Origin: an uncultured Ruthenibacterium sp.
GTDB lineage: Bacteria > Bacillota > Clostridia > Oscillospirales > Ruminococcaceae
Length of the DNA stretch: 34,110 nucleotides
Reading direction: 5' to 3'
Assembly (NCBI GenBank): GCA_910587145.1
Contig: CAJUMH010000028.1
Coordinates: 1 to 34,110 of the forward strand
Shown: positions 8,201 through 14,971 of the stretch, piece after piece
How the letters are laid out: the number at the start of each line of letters is the position of its first letter
How positions within the stretch are numbered: the stretch's first letter is position 1
Notes under the pieces: generated by a model
Told to the model about the DNA's origin: nothing
Database searches by the model: none
Seen by the model: the letters and a program-made list of their open reading frames with translations, nothing else
Translations under genes and position numbers: made by a program

Positions 8201-9127
8201 TTATTTCTTCTTCTCTTTGGAACGCTTGTCGTTGATGATCGCCATTTCCTTTTCGGTTATGAGCGTTACGCCGTTTTCCTTCGCCCAATCGACACAGCCC
8301 TTCAGCACTACCGGCAGAAAAACGCGCGGAACGTTCAGGATGGTTTTCAGCGCGCCGTCGGTAAACTTTACGGTATCGTCGGCGCGGTCGGCCGCGTAAC
8401 GAACGGAATCCAGCGTTTGGGGGCGCACCGCTAAAAGCTCCGGGATCATGCGCGCCCGCTTGCAGTACCAGAAGTTTTTGCTGTCGCGATAGCCAAAATC
8501 GATGGGTACCGGCGGGAAATCCCGTCCGCGCACGCCGTTGATAATGGCGTCGCTGTATTTTTTCTTCATCAGGATCTTATCCACGCGCAGAATAAAATGC
8601 GCGCCGAATTTGGAGGTGATGCCGTTGAAATCATGGTAGGGCGGCTCGTAACCGCTCAACTCGCCGGGCCGATCGTCCTGCGCATGGTCCAGATCGCGCA
8701 TCCAGGTGCACTCCATTACCTGAAATGCTTCCGAGAGCACGAGCGGGCGATCGTCCTGCGCGTCCTTTTCCGCGCAGATGCCCTTTTCCAGCCGAAAATT
8801 GCATTTGGGCATTTTGTCCTCCGGCTTATCGCCCGGCCAGGAGAGCTTGACGCATTTCTTGAAGGTTTTGCGGCTGTCGGTGACAAAATTGAGCGCGCAT
8901 TTTCCGCTGCGCAGAATATTTTGGGCGGTGTTGGAGGAATTGCGGCATTCCAGCAGCATCGCGTAGTATTCCCGCCCCGCAATATAGTAGGGCTGAACGA
9001 GCGAATAGGGGCCGAGCGTAGTGCTGCCGTCCTCGCAAAGTGTGCTGATGACCACCGTCGGCATCGGGAAAAACAGCGAGGTCTGATAAAAATTGTCTAC
9101 GATGCGAAGATCTTCAAAGCTGCTCAT
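8201..9127 (-). CDS. Flavin-reductase-like FMN-binding split-barrel protein
   Basis: This 308-aa protein has an N-terminal flavin-reductase-like split barrel: PMPTVVISTLCEDGSTTLGPYSLVQPYY, followed by SSNTAQNILRSGKCALNFV near residues 65-85, where the family binds FMN. The C-terminal third is specific to a clostridial subgroup and ends in a charged tail. The start at 9127 is chosen because GGAGGT lies 8 bases upstream; a GTG at 9133 would be only 2 bases from it. It is the first gene of the element's minus-strand operon, divergent from the recombinase module. It probably carries out flavin-dependent reduction with NAD(P)H supplied by itself or the SDR partner. Confidence 0.8.
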   Translation of the reverse strand: MSSFEDLRIVDNFYQTSLFFPMPTVVISTLCEDGSTTLGPYSLVQPYYIAGREYYAMLLECRNSSNTAQNILRSGKCALNFVTDSRKTFKKCVKLSWPGDKPEDKMPKCNFRLEKGICAEKDAQDDRPLVLSEAFQVMECTWMRDLDHAQDDRPGELSGYEPPYHDFNGITSKFGAHFILRVDKILMKKKYSDAIINGVRGRDFPPVPIDFGYRDSKNFWYCKRARMIPELLAVRPQTLDSVRYAADRADDTVKFTDGALKTILNVPRVFLPVVLKGCVDWAKENGVTLITEKEMAIINDKRSKEKKK

Positions 9128-9241
9128 GACCACATACCTCCATATTTTAAATAGCCTGATTCGGATTGCCTGCTTTCAGGGCGCTCGCTCCAAAAGCGCC
9201 GCGCCAAGGGTGCGGCCGCAAGGCCGAAAGCCGCCGCACGA

Positions 9242-9270
9242 TCATTTATCTTTTTTTGACAACATACTAT
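9242..9270 (+). promoter_or_regulatory. Candidate sigma-E (mother-cell) promoter for the recombinase module
   Basis: TCATTTA (9242-9248) resembles the sigma-E -35 consensus KMATATT at 5 of 7 positions. CATACTAT (9263-9270) matches the -10 consensus CATACAnT at 6 of 7 defined positions. The spacer is 14 bases, the usual sigma-E spacing. The -10 also fits the sigma-K pattern CATAnnnTA. A TTGACA at 9256-9261 has no -10 partner at 16-18 bases. In Bacillus the skin recombinase gene is sigma-E dependent, so the match is suggestive. Confidence 0.45.
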
Positions 9271-9306
9271 AAAAACAGAAACGATCCAAAAAGTGAGGCG
9301 AAGCAG

Positions 9307-9447
9307 ATGAAAAGAGTGCGCTATATCGTTCAGGAGACATTCCTTTCCGATTGCCAGGATGCGCGAAAGGAGCGCCTACAAAAACTTCTGGCAGATTATC
9401 TGCAATCGCTCGAAGAGCGCATCCTGCAGGCCGACGCCTGGGAGTAG
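9307..9447 (+). CDS. 46-aa small protein upstream of the serine recombinase
   Basis: It begins MKRVRYIVQETFLSDCQDAR and is rich in charged residues, with a probable C-terminal helix (RLQKLLADYLQSLEERILQ). GTGAGG stands 8 bases before the ATG, and the ORF follows the candidate sigma-E promoter. It lies 236 bases upstream of the recombinase on the same strand, inside the element. The family was not recognised. Small charged proteins encoded beside serine recombinases sometimes serve as recombination directionality factors, and that is the working guess here. It may also simply be a short leader ORF. Confidence 0.5.
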   Translation: MKRVRYIVQETFLSDCQDARKERLQKLLADYLQSLEERILQADAWE

Positions 9448-9683
9448 AGGATCGATCCCAAACGGGGGAATGCGATACCGCGCGGGTGCGGGCGAGAGAC
9501 TGCGCAGATATGCGCATTGTGCGGAGAGGTGTGCAGGCCGCGCGGTTATTTGTGTCGCGGCGCCGGGGCGCGCGCTGTGTACGTTGCGCATGGATGCACA
9601 CAGAGGCCGGGCTGCGTGCGGCTGCGCTGCGCAAAGCGCGCCATACGCGTAAATACGGTGAAAGGCGAAAGGCGGGGAAGAAC

Positions 9684-11264
9684 ATGAAAGCGGCGCTCTA
9701 TTGCCGGCTGAGCAAAGAGGATGAGGAAATGGAAGAAGGCAAAGGGGTATCCGAGAGCATTCAGAACCAGAGATCCATGCTGATGCGCTACGCCGTCGAA
9801 AACGGATATGAAATTTATCAGATCTACTGTGATGAGGATTATTCCGGGATGGACCGAAACCGGCCGGCGTTCCGCCAAATGCTCGAGGCGGCCGCCCGGC
9901 GTGAGTTTGATGTGATTTTGGCAAAAACACAGTCGCGTTTTACGCGCGATATGGAACTGGTAGAAAAATACCTGCACGGTAAATTCATCGAATGGGGCGT
10001 ACGGTTTATCGCGGTGGTGGATCATGTGGATACTGCCGATCCCGCAAATAAAAAAAGCCGTCAGATCAACGGCCTTGTCAACGAATGGTATTTGGAGGAT
10101 CTTTCCAACAATGTCCGTTCGGTTCTTACGCATAAGCGCAAGGCAGGCAGATACATTGCCAGCTTTGCGCTGTACGGGTATCGGAAAGACCCCGCGGACA
10201 AGGGCCGTCTGATTGTCGATCCCGAGGCGGCCGAAATTGTCCGAAAAATTTTTACGCTGTATTTGGAAGGGAACGGCGTCACCCGCATCGCGAGGCTCTT
10301 AAACGAAAACGGTATCTCCTCGCCCACGCGCTATAAGCGGGAGCACGGTGTAAGCTGCGAAAGGCCGGGGCGCTGCCCCTATGCGGACAGCTGGGGAAAG
10401 GCGACCGTTTATCAGATGCTGTGCAACCGTACTTATACAGGCGATCTGGAGCAGGGCAGAACCAGAAAAATCAGCTATAAATCCAAAAAGGTGATGCGGC
10501 TGCCCAAAGAGCAATGGATCGTGGCGCCGGGAACGCACGAGCCGATCATTGCCCCGCAGACTTTTGCGCGTGTGCAGCAAATGCTGCATGCCCGTGCGCG
10601 GGGCGGCGGCGGGGGAACGATCCATCCGCTGGCCAAAAAGGTATTTTGCGGCATCTGCGGCGGCGCGATGGAGCAGACGAGCTCGGGATCTGCCAGTAAG
10701 ACGGCCGAAGGGCCCAGAAAATACTTTCGCTGCAGGATGTCCCAGCGGGATCCGGCGCGCTGCGCCGGGCAGGCGTATCTGCCGGCGGCAGAGCTGCAGC
10801 AGCTTGTGCTGGAGCGCATCCAAAGTTATGCGGCGGGATTGGCGCGGCCAAAGGCTCCGGATGAAGGTGTTTTGCAGGCGCGGACAACGCGCAGCAGGCA
10901 GGCAAGGCAGGAGGAGCTGGTGCGGCTGCAGGCAGAGATCGGGCGGCGGCGCAAAGCAATGCAGGAGCTGTATCTGGATAAAAGCGGCGGTCTGATCGGC
11001 CCCGAGCAGTTTGCGCAGATGAACGATGCATTTTTAAAAGAGGTAACGGAAATGGAAAAACGATGCAAGGGGCTGGCGGAAAAACCGGCCGAGACGCCCG
11101 AGGCCGGCGGCGGCCGGCAGAGCGTTCCGAACCCTCTGCGCGATGCGGCGGCCTTAAGAATCCTCGACCGGGAGCTTGTCGCATTGCTTGTCGATAAAAT
11201 CATTGTCTATCCGCCCGACGAGGCGAGCCGATCCCGGAAAATCGAGGTGATCTGGAATTTTTGA
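9684..11264 (+). CDS. Large serine recombinase (element integrase/excisionase)
   Basis: This 526-aa protein starts with a resolvase-type catalytic domain: AALYCRLSKED, with Arg8 and the nucleophile Ser10, then SESIQNQRSML and TQSRFTRD. A recombinase domain follows (about 160-310, with GYRKDPADKG, RIARLLNENGI and YTGDLEQG). Next is a zinc ribbon (CGIC near 322-325 and CRMSQRDPARC near 348-358), then a coiled coil (about 400-470), and a C-terminal end typical of the family (LVDKIIVYPP...IEVIWNF). Length and domain order match large serine integrases, including SpoIVCA-type enzymes that excise sporulation elements. The start at 9684 has GGCGGGGAAG upstream; the longer open frame from 9351 has no supporting site. 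All key catalytic residues appear intact, so it is likely active. It is the obvious enzyme for joining the two CCAGG sites. Confidence 0.95.
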   Translation: MKAALYCRLSKEDEEMEEGKGVSESIQNQRSMLMRYAVENGYEIYQIYCDEDYSGMDRNRPAFRQMLEAAARREFDVILAKTQSRFTRDMELVEKYLHGKFIEWGVRFIAVVDHVDTADPANKKSRQINGLVNEWYLEDLSNNVRSVLTHKRKAGRYIASFALYGYRKDPADKGRLIVDPEAAEIVRKIFTLYLEGNGVTRIARLLNENGISSPTRYKREHGVSCERPGRCPYADSWGKATVYQMLCNRTYTGDLEQGRTRKISYKSKKVMRLPKEQWIVAPGTHEPIIAPQTFARVQQMLHARARGGGGGTIHPLAKKVFCGICGGAMEQTSSGSASKTAEGPRKYFRCRMSQRDPARCAGQAYLPAAELQQLVLERIQSYAAGLARPKAPDEGVLQARTTRSRQARQEELVRLQAEIGRRRKAMQELYLDKSGGLIGPEQFAQMNDAFLKEVTEMEKRCKGLAEKPAETPEAGGGRQSVPNPLRDAAALRILDRELVALLVDKIIVYPPDEASRSRKIEVIWNF

Positions 11265-11348
11265 AGGGAATCTGCGGCAAAAGGGCGTGGATGCGCGTGG
11301 GAAATGATCCCAATAATGCGTTTTGGCAGGAAAAGCCGGAGCTTTCCT

Positions 11349-12548
11349 TTAATCTGCCGTCAGGATCCCCCATTCCGCCTTGCATTCCAGAATGCGCCTT
11401 ACGCTCTCATCGATCCGCTTCTCGGTGAGGGCCCCGCTTTCCACCGCAGCCAATACCGCATCAAAGGCTTCCCGGAGCCCCTGCGGCATCAGCAGCAGAT
11501 CACACCCTGCCTCCAAAGCCAGCACCGCTGCTTCGCCGGGAGCCCAGCTGTCCGTCACCGCTCCCATGGACAGTGAATCGGTGATCGCCAGACCCTCGAA
11601 GCCCAGTTCTCCGCGCAAAATGTCGGTCAACACCGTGTGGGACAGGGTAGCGGGGATGAGATCGCCGGTGATATCGGGAACGCTGATGTGCCCAATCATG
11701 ATAAAGTCGCTTTTCTTCGCCTGCGCAAAGGGCAGCCATGCACCCTGGGCCATCTCCTCCCGGGTGCCGTAACTAATCGCCATGCCGCTGTGGCTGTCCT
11801 CCGCCGTGTTTCCGTGGCCGGGGAAGTGCTTGAAGGTCGGCAGGATCCCCTGCCGGCGCAGGCCCTCCGCCATTGCACCCGCCAGCCGGGCGGCTTCCTC
11901 GGGCTGGGAAGAGAAGGCTCTTGTCCCGATAACCGTGTTGCGTGGGTCGGTGTTTACATCGGCCACCGGGGCAAAGTCCACGTTAAAGCCGTACTCCTTC
12001 AAATACGCGCCGATGGCGGAGCCCATCTCCACAGCGGCCGCCTCTCCCTCGGCGCCCACGGCGGCGGCGCTTTCGTATTGGGGAAGCCGAAAAGCCGGAT
12101 GGTTGGCCAGCCGGGCCACCAGGCCGCCCTCTTCGTCCACCGCGATGAACAGCGAGCCGCCTCCCGCCGCCTGCAGTTCCCCGATAAAGGCAGAGAGCTG
12201 CTCCGGGCTTTGAAGGTTCTTGCCAAACAGCACAACACCGCCCACCGGGATCTCGTTCAGGGTTTGGGCCATCCTCTCGCTCACATGGGTGACCCCTTCG
12301 CCCTGCACATCGTCGATTTGGGTCTGGGACAAGCCGGGGTCCAGGGCGTCGGGCCGCACCACAAACAGCTGGGCTACCTTCTGGCGGAGAGTCATCTCCG
12401 CCAGCAAAGCGCTGACGCCCTCCGGCGGAGGTTCCGGCGTCCCGATCCCGGAAGAACCCGGCTGCGCCGTTCCCGCCGTGCAGCCGCACAACAGCACCGC
12501 CAGCATCAGGCAGACGGCGCGCCGCAGAATGTTACAGATCCTCACCAT
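11349..12548 (-). CDS. GH3 beta-N-acetylhexosaminidase lipoprotein (NagZ-like)
   Basis: This 399-aa protein has a lipoprotein signal: a basic start, a hydrophobic run at 10-20 and LCGC with the lipid-bearing Cys at 23. The mature part is a glycoside hydrolase family 3 barrel with KHFPGHG (240-246), the loop D251-S-H253 that supplies the acid/base pair in NagZ enzymes, and the nucleophile Asp324 in AITDSLSMG. It would remove N-acetylglucosamine from muropeptides at the outer face of the membrane. The start has GAGGAG 9 bases upstream. A good sigma-A promoter lies at 12739-12767. It is inside the element, convergent with the recombinase. A cell-wall hydrolase next to a split cell-wall gene is notable. 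Its 3' end is 84 bases from the recombinase stop. Confidence 0.9.
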   Translation of the reverse strand: MVRICNILRRAVCLMLAVLLCGCTAGTAQPGSSGIGTPEPPPEGVSALLAEMTLRQKVAQLFVVRPDALDPGLSQTQIDDVQGEGVTHVSERMAQTLNEIPVGGVVLFGKNLQSPEQLSAFIGELQAAGGGSLFIAVDEEGGLVARLANHPAFRLPQYESAAAVGAEGEAAAVEMGSAIGAYLKEYGFNVDFAPVADVNTDPRNTVIGTRAFSSQPEEAARLAGAMAEGLRRQGILPTFKHFPGHGNTAEDSHSGMAISYGTREEMAQGAWLPFAQAKKSDFIMIGHISVPDITGDLIPATLSHTVLTDILRGELGFEGLAITDSLSMGAVTDSWAPGEAAVLALEAGCDLLLMPQGLREAFDAVLAAVESGALTEKRIDESVRRILECKAEWGILTAD

Positions 12549-13000
12549 GATCCATCGCTCCTCTTTTTCATTTATGATGCTTTATAACGCGATAAGCGCA
12601 TCACACCATCAGCAAACTGCCGGCGGGGATCCCTTGCCGGCATTCCGGCAGGTTGCTTCTGAAGGCCCTCCGCTTCTCACAAAGCGGCAAACCGGATTCC
12701 AAAGCCGCACCATCTGGCTGTATGCTCTATCTTTTGTTATCATAGCAAAAATCGAGCCGCCTGGCAACCCGTTTGTCCGAACAGATCTGGCGGACGTCTC
12801 GCGCTGTTGGCCCGTACCGAATAGAGGCAAACCCGGCGGCCGCTCCCGCTGATTCGCCCTTATTCGCCAAAGGCTTTTTGGAAAAACGGAAACCAGAAAT
12901 TTTGCGGGCTCCTCGCGCATTGCTGATAAATTGCAAAAATCAGGCAAAACACGGATCGTAACGGGCCTTTGTGGATCGACAGCTCCATTGTGGGCCTGGT
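12549..13000. other. Intergenic stretch between the nagZ-like gene and the right junction
   Basis: No gene was supported here. On the minus strand it holds the nagZ-like promoter (12739-12767) and a leader of about 180 bases. The leader contains two possible hairpins: CCGCTT/AAGCGG near 12670-12690 and GCCGGC/GCCGGC around 12615-12645. The part beyond the promoter (12768-12988) shows nothing recognisable. A 142-codon open frame across it lacks a ribosome binding site and any family resemblance. Confidence 0.5.
12739..12767 (-). promoter_or_regulatory. Sigma-A promoter for the nagZ-like gene
   Basis: On the minus strand TTGCCA (12762-12767) and TATGAT (12739-12744) are 17 bases apart. It implies vegetative rather than sporulation expression of the lipoprotein and a long 5' leader. 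Confidence 0.65.
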
Positions 13001-13014
13001 TCAGCCTACCCAGG
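12989..13014 (-). other. Right element junction with half attachment site
   Basis: TGTGGG (12989-12994) begins the element-side arm, 21 bases before the core CCAGG (13010-13014). Aligned about the core CA, this arm matches the inverted arm of the left end at 14 of 22 positions, including all six of TGTGGG. Bases above 13014 encode the 5' half of the split gene. Its reading frame hits a stop (13001-13003) just two codons into the element. Confidence 0.75.
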
Positions 13015-13630
13015 TGGGGTAGACCTCGCTGCTGCACACGTTTTTGATATAGTAGGGGAAGCTCACCGTCTCGTTGGCAGCGCTGTTTTGCGGCTTGCCC
13101 AGATGTACGGTGATATATTGCGGAATGAACACGCTGTCCAGCACCTGCGGCTGGACGCTGCAGGTGGTAAGCGGGGCCGGGCCGCTGGACGATTCCTCCT
13201 CAAGAGCGGGCGCGGGGATCGTAACGCGGATCAGCTGCTGGCGCGCATTGGCGGATGCGGCGTCCGTATCGGAGGATACGGAGATCGGCGAAACATCAAC
13301 AGCCGAGAAAATGGGTACCATCATAACGGGCAGATAGGCCTCCACGCCGGAATAAACCTGCACGCCCTCGAACAGCATGGGGGAATATCCCTGCGCCTCT
13401 ACTTCAACGTCATATACGGCGTACACCTGCTCGGTGCTGTCCGGCATCAGCGAAAGCGCTTTGTCCGGCGCGTCCAGCGTAACGGGCGTCGTCAGGCCGT
13501 CCGCATCCGTCATGAACTGTATGATCTGCCGGCGCACGCCGTCTTCCGTCTGAAAGACGGTTACCGTGCCGCGCACGGGCAGCGCCTCGCGGGCGGACTC
13601 CAGCTTGACCAATAAGGTTCCCTGTTCCAT
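13001..13630 (-). CDS. 5' half of the split SpoIID-like, peptidoglycan-binding protein
   Basis: The native start is MEQGTLLVKL at 13630, with AAGGAGAT 8 bases upstream; an ATG ten codons earlier overlaps that site. The 207 host-encoded residues are a beta-rich region (carboxypeptidase-regulatory-like, with GYSPMLFEGVQVYSG) followed by the beginning of a SpoIID-like domain: IPQYITVHLG, YYIKNVCSSEVYPTW. Glu202 in SSEVYP is in the position of the conserved catalytic Glu of SpoIID lytic transglycosylases. Only two element codons (Val-Gly) follow before the stop. The rest of the domain and all peptidoglycan-binding repeats lie at 3251-5443. As it stands, the fragment should be inactive. No signal peptide was seen. 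Confidence 0.88.
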   Translation of the reverse strand: MEQGTLLVKLESAREALPVRGTVTVFQTEDGVRRQIIQFMTDADGLTTPVTLDAPDKALSLMPDSTEQVYAVYDVEVEAQGYSPMLFEGVQVYSGVEAYLPVMMVPIFSAVDVSPISVSSDTDAASANARQQLIRVTIPAPALEEESSSGPAPLTTCSVQPQVLDSVFIPQYITVHLGKPQNSAANETVSFPYYIKNVCSSEVYPTWVG

Positions 13631-13831
13631 AGAATGTATCTCCTTTATCCGGCGCGGCATCCTGCCGCGCGGCCGGTATTGTTTGCGGCGAGGGCTTCGC
13701 CGCGTGCTGCTGTGGAAAGCCGGGCCCCGCGCGGGGCGCTTTTCGGCAGAGTGTTCCGCAACGGCCCGGGAGGGCTGCGCAGCCCGAAACAGCCGAAAGC
13801 AGTGCGGCGAGCGGGCCGGCTTCCTCCCCCC

Positions 13832-13839
13832 ATTGTATG
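13832..13839 (-). promoter_or_regulatory. Candidate sigma-E -10 element upstream of the split gene
   Basis: CATACAAT on the minus strand matches all seven defined positions of the sigma-E -10 consensus CATACAnT, in otherwise GC-rich DNA. The -35 region 14 bases upstream (TCACCCC) is poor, and the leader would be nearly 190 bases. Mother-cell expression of the split gene would fit its proposed role. Confidence 0.35.
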
Positions 13840-13928
13840 GAAAAGCGCGCCGCGGGGTGAATGGCGCGGCGGGGAAGGGGGTGGCCCTGCCGGACGATGC
13901 AAAAGGCCTATGAGCGAAGGAAACGCAA

Positions 13929-13964
13929 GATCCCCCTGTGACGAATGTCGTCCACAGGGGGATC
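13929..13964 (-). terminator. 12-bp perfect inverted repeat after the gntR gene
   Basis: GATCCCCCTGTG (13929-13940) pairs fully with CACAGGGGGATC (13953-13964) around a 12-base loop. It lies 33 bases beyond the gntR stop. The minus-strand tail is TCTTGCGTTT, only mildly T-rich, so it is a strong hairpin but an imperfect intrinsic terminator. Confidence 0.6.
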
Positions 13965-13997
13965 GCTGATTGGCGCGCCCTTAAGGCGTATACAAAC

Positions 13998-14708
13998 TTA
14001 CATGTAGTACCGGAAAGAAGGCGAAAAAATCATTTTAGAAGTGTGCAGCGGGTTTCCCTTTTGATCGGTGACGCATTCATGCATCAGCAGCATTGCCTCG
14101 TTCGGCTGAGCCTGCATGATCTGCGCCTCAAAGGCAGTAGTCCTGCATATTTCGATCCACTTATGGCCCTTGACGGGATGAACCAGATATTTCTTTTTGA
14201 GAAGCTCGTATAAAGAGCACTCCAGGTTTTCATTGCACAGGGGCATATATTCTTCCCGGAAAAAAAGCGTTTCCAGAATGCAGGGCTTGCCGTCGCCAAG
14301 CCGCAGACGCTGAATCATCAGAACCTTCCCGGAATCCTCGACGCCCAGAAAATGCCGGTCTTCTTCGGTGGCGGTCACGGTGTCCAGCTTTAACAGGCGC
14401 GTGGAGGGAACGACCCCGCGCATCTGGCAGCTGCGGGTAAAGCCTTCGCCATGCCCAAACGGGTAAAAGGCCTTCTCGCGCGAGATAAAGGTACCTTTTC
14501 CCTGTATCTTGGAAAGGATCCCTTCCTTTACCAGCTCGTCCACGGCCTTCCGAACGGTAATACGGCTTACGCCGTAGCGCTCCTGAAGCATCAGCTCGGA
14601 AGGAATAGGTTTTGATACGTCTTCACAGGTGTTAATCATATCGCTTTGGATGCGGTCTGCAACCTGACGATACAAAGGGATCATACCGGAGCGACTTAAT
14701 TCGGCCAT
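13998..14708 (-). CDS. GntR/HutC-family transcriptional regulator with UTRA domain
   Basis: This 236-aa regulator has an N-terminal winged helix (about 10-75: PLYRQVADRIQSDM, PSELMLQERYGVSRITVRKAVDELVKEGIL, GKGTFI). The UTRA effector-binding domain covers about 90-232 and ends RYYM. The start at 14708 is chosen from GGAGAAG 5 bases upstream; an earlier ATG at 14828 has no such site. It is transcribed away from the frl-like operon, the usual arrangement for a local repressor released by a phosphorylated sugar or sugar-amine. A perfect inverted repeat at 14928-14945, just downstream of the operon's -10, is the likely operator. Confidence 0.9.
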   Translation of the reverse strand: MAELSRSGMIPLYRQVADRIQSDMINTCEDVSKPIPSELMLQERYGVSRITVRKAVDELVKEGILSKIQGKGTFISREKAFYPFGHGEGFTRSCQMRGVVPSTRLLKLDTVTATEEDRHFLGVEDSGKVLMIQRLRLGDGKPCILETLFFREEYMPLCNENLECSLYELLKKKYLVHPVKGHKWIEICRTTAFEAQIMQAQPNEAMLLMHECVTDQKGNPLHTSKMIFSPSFRYYM

Positions 14709-14910
14709 ATCCACTTCTCCGATCTGTTGAAATATTGAAATAAAAAATCCGGTTTTGCCCGCGCCGGCGCGCTGCTGCGCGGGCTGCGTGTTCAAGGCTA
14801 TTATACGCTGTTTTCTCAAAAAGAACAAGAGTTAGGGCTTTGTCTGTGAAATAATCACAAAAAAACACGAGAAACTTTGGGAATGTTTCCTATAGAAATT
14901 AAAAACAAGA

Positions 14911-14919
14911 TGTGATAAT
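14911..14919 (+). promoter_or_regulatory. Extended -10 promoter for the frl-like operon
   Basis: TGTGATAAT (14911-14919) is a TGn-extended -10 (GATAAT). The -35 region is AT-rich but has no good match, which is normal for extended -10 promoters. Start of transcription near 14926 would leave a leader of about 45 bases. Confidence 0.6.
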
Positions 14920-14927
14920 CTATATGC

Positions 14928-14945
14928 ATACGTTATATGACGTAT
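14928..14945. promoter_or_regulatory. Probable GntR operator overlapping the operon start
   Basis: ATACGT (14928-14933) and ACGTAT (14940-14945) form a perfect inverted repeat with a 6-base AT-rich centre. It lies over the expected transcription start of the frl-like operon, between the divergent gntR gene and the first SIS gene. A repressor bound here would block the operon. Confidence 0.55.
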
Positions 14946-14971
14946 TAAATCAATTTGGGGAGGACCATGGA

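Larger units (their letters stand above)
5441..13014. mobile_element. 7.57-kb serine-recombinase element splitting a sporulation-type gene (skin-like)
   Basis: The element lies between two copies of CCAGG, at 5441-5445 and 13010-13014. Outside these, the two halves of one SpoIID-like gene continue each other without loss or gain of a base: ...YPTW joins PENALRA.... Inside are a large serine recombinase (9684-11264), a 46-aa ORF, a minus-strand operon of four redox or membrane genes, and a GH3 lipoprotein. There are no phage structural, replication or conjugation genes. Excision between the core copies removes 7,569 bp. The structure parallels known developmental excision elements such as skin in sigK. 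Excision itself is inference. Confidence 0.88.
13631..13997. other. GC-rich leader and intergenic region upstream of the split gene
   Basis: No gene was supported. On the minus strand it contains an exact match to the sigma-E -10 pattern (ATTGTATG at 13832-13839, read CATACAAT) and further GC-rich sequence, leaving a leader of about 190 bases before the split gene. At its upper end is a 12-bp perfect inverted repeat near the gntR stop. Overlapping open frames here are artefacts of high GC. Confidence 0.5.

Noticed and set aside
9256..9261. TTGACA as a sigma-A -35 for the recombinase module
   Set aside because: No acceptable -10 lies 16-18 bases downstream; the nearby TATAAA is only 6 bases away.
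9351..9683. N-terminal extension of the serine recombinase
   Set aside because: The first 111 codons are arginine-rich GC artefact; the catalytic domain starts at MKAALYCRLS with its own ribosome binding site.
5441..13014. The element as a prophage or conjugative element
   Set aside because: No capsid, tail, terminase, lysis, replication, relaxase or type IV secretion gene is present; only a recombinase and metabolic or wall cargo.
12609..13037. 142-codon open frame on the minus strand across the right junction
   Set aside because: It has no ribosome binding site, no recognisable family, contains the nagZ promoter, and is in a different frame from the split gene.
13634..13969. Plus-strand frames in the GC-rich region before the split gene
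   Set aside because: High-GC stop-poor sequence with arginine/proline-rich products and no ribosome binding sites.
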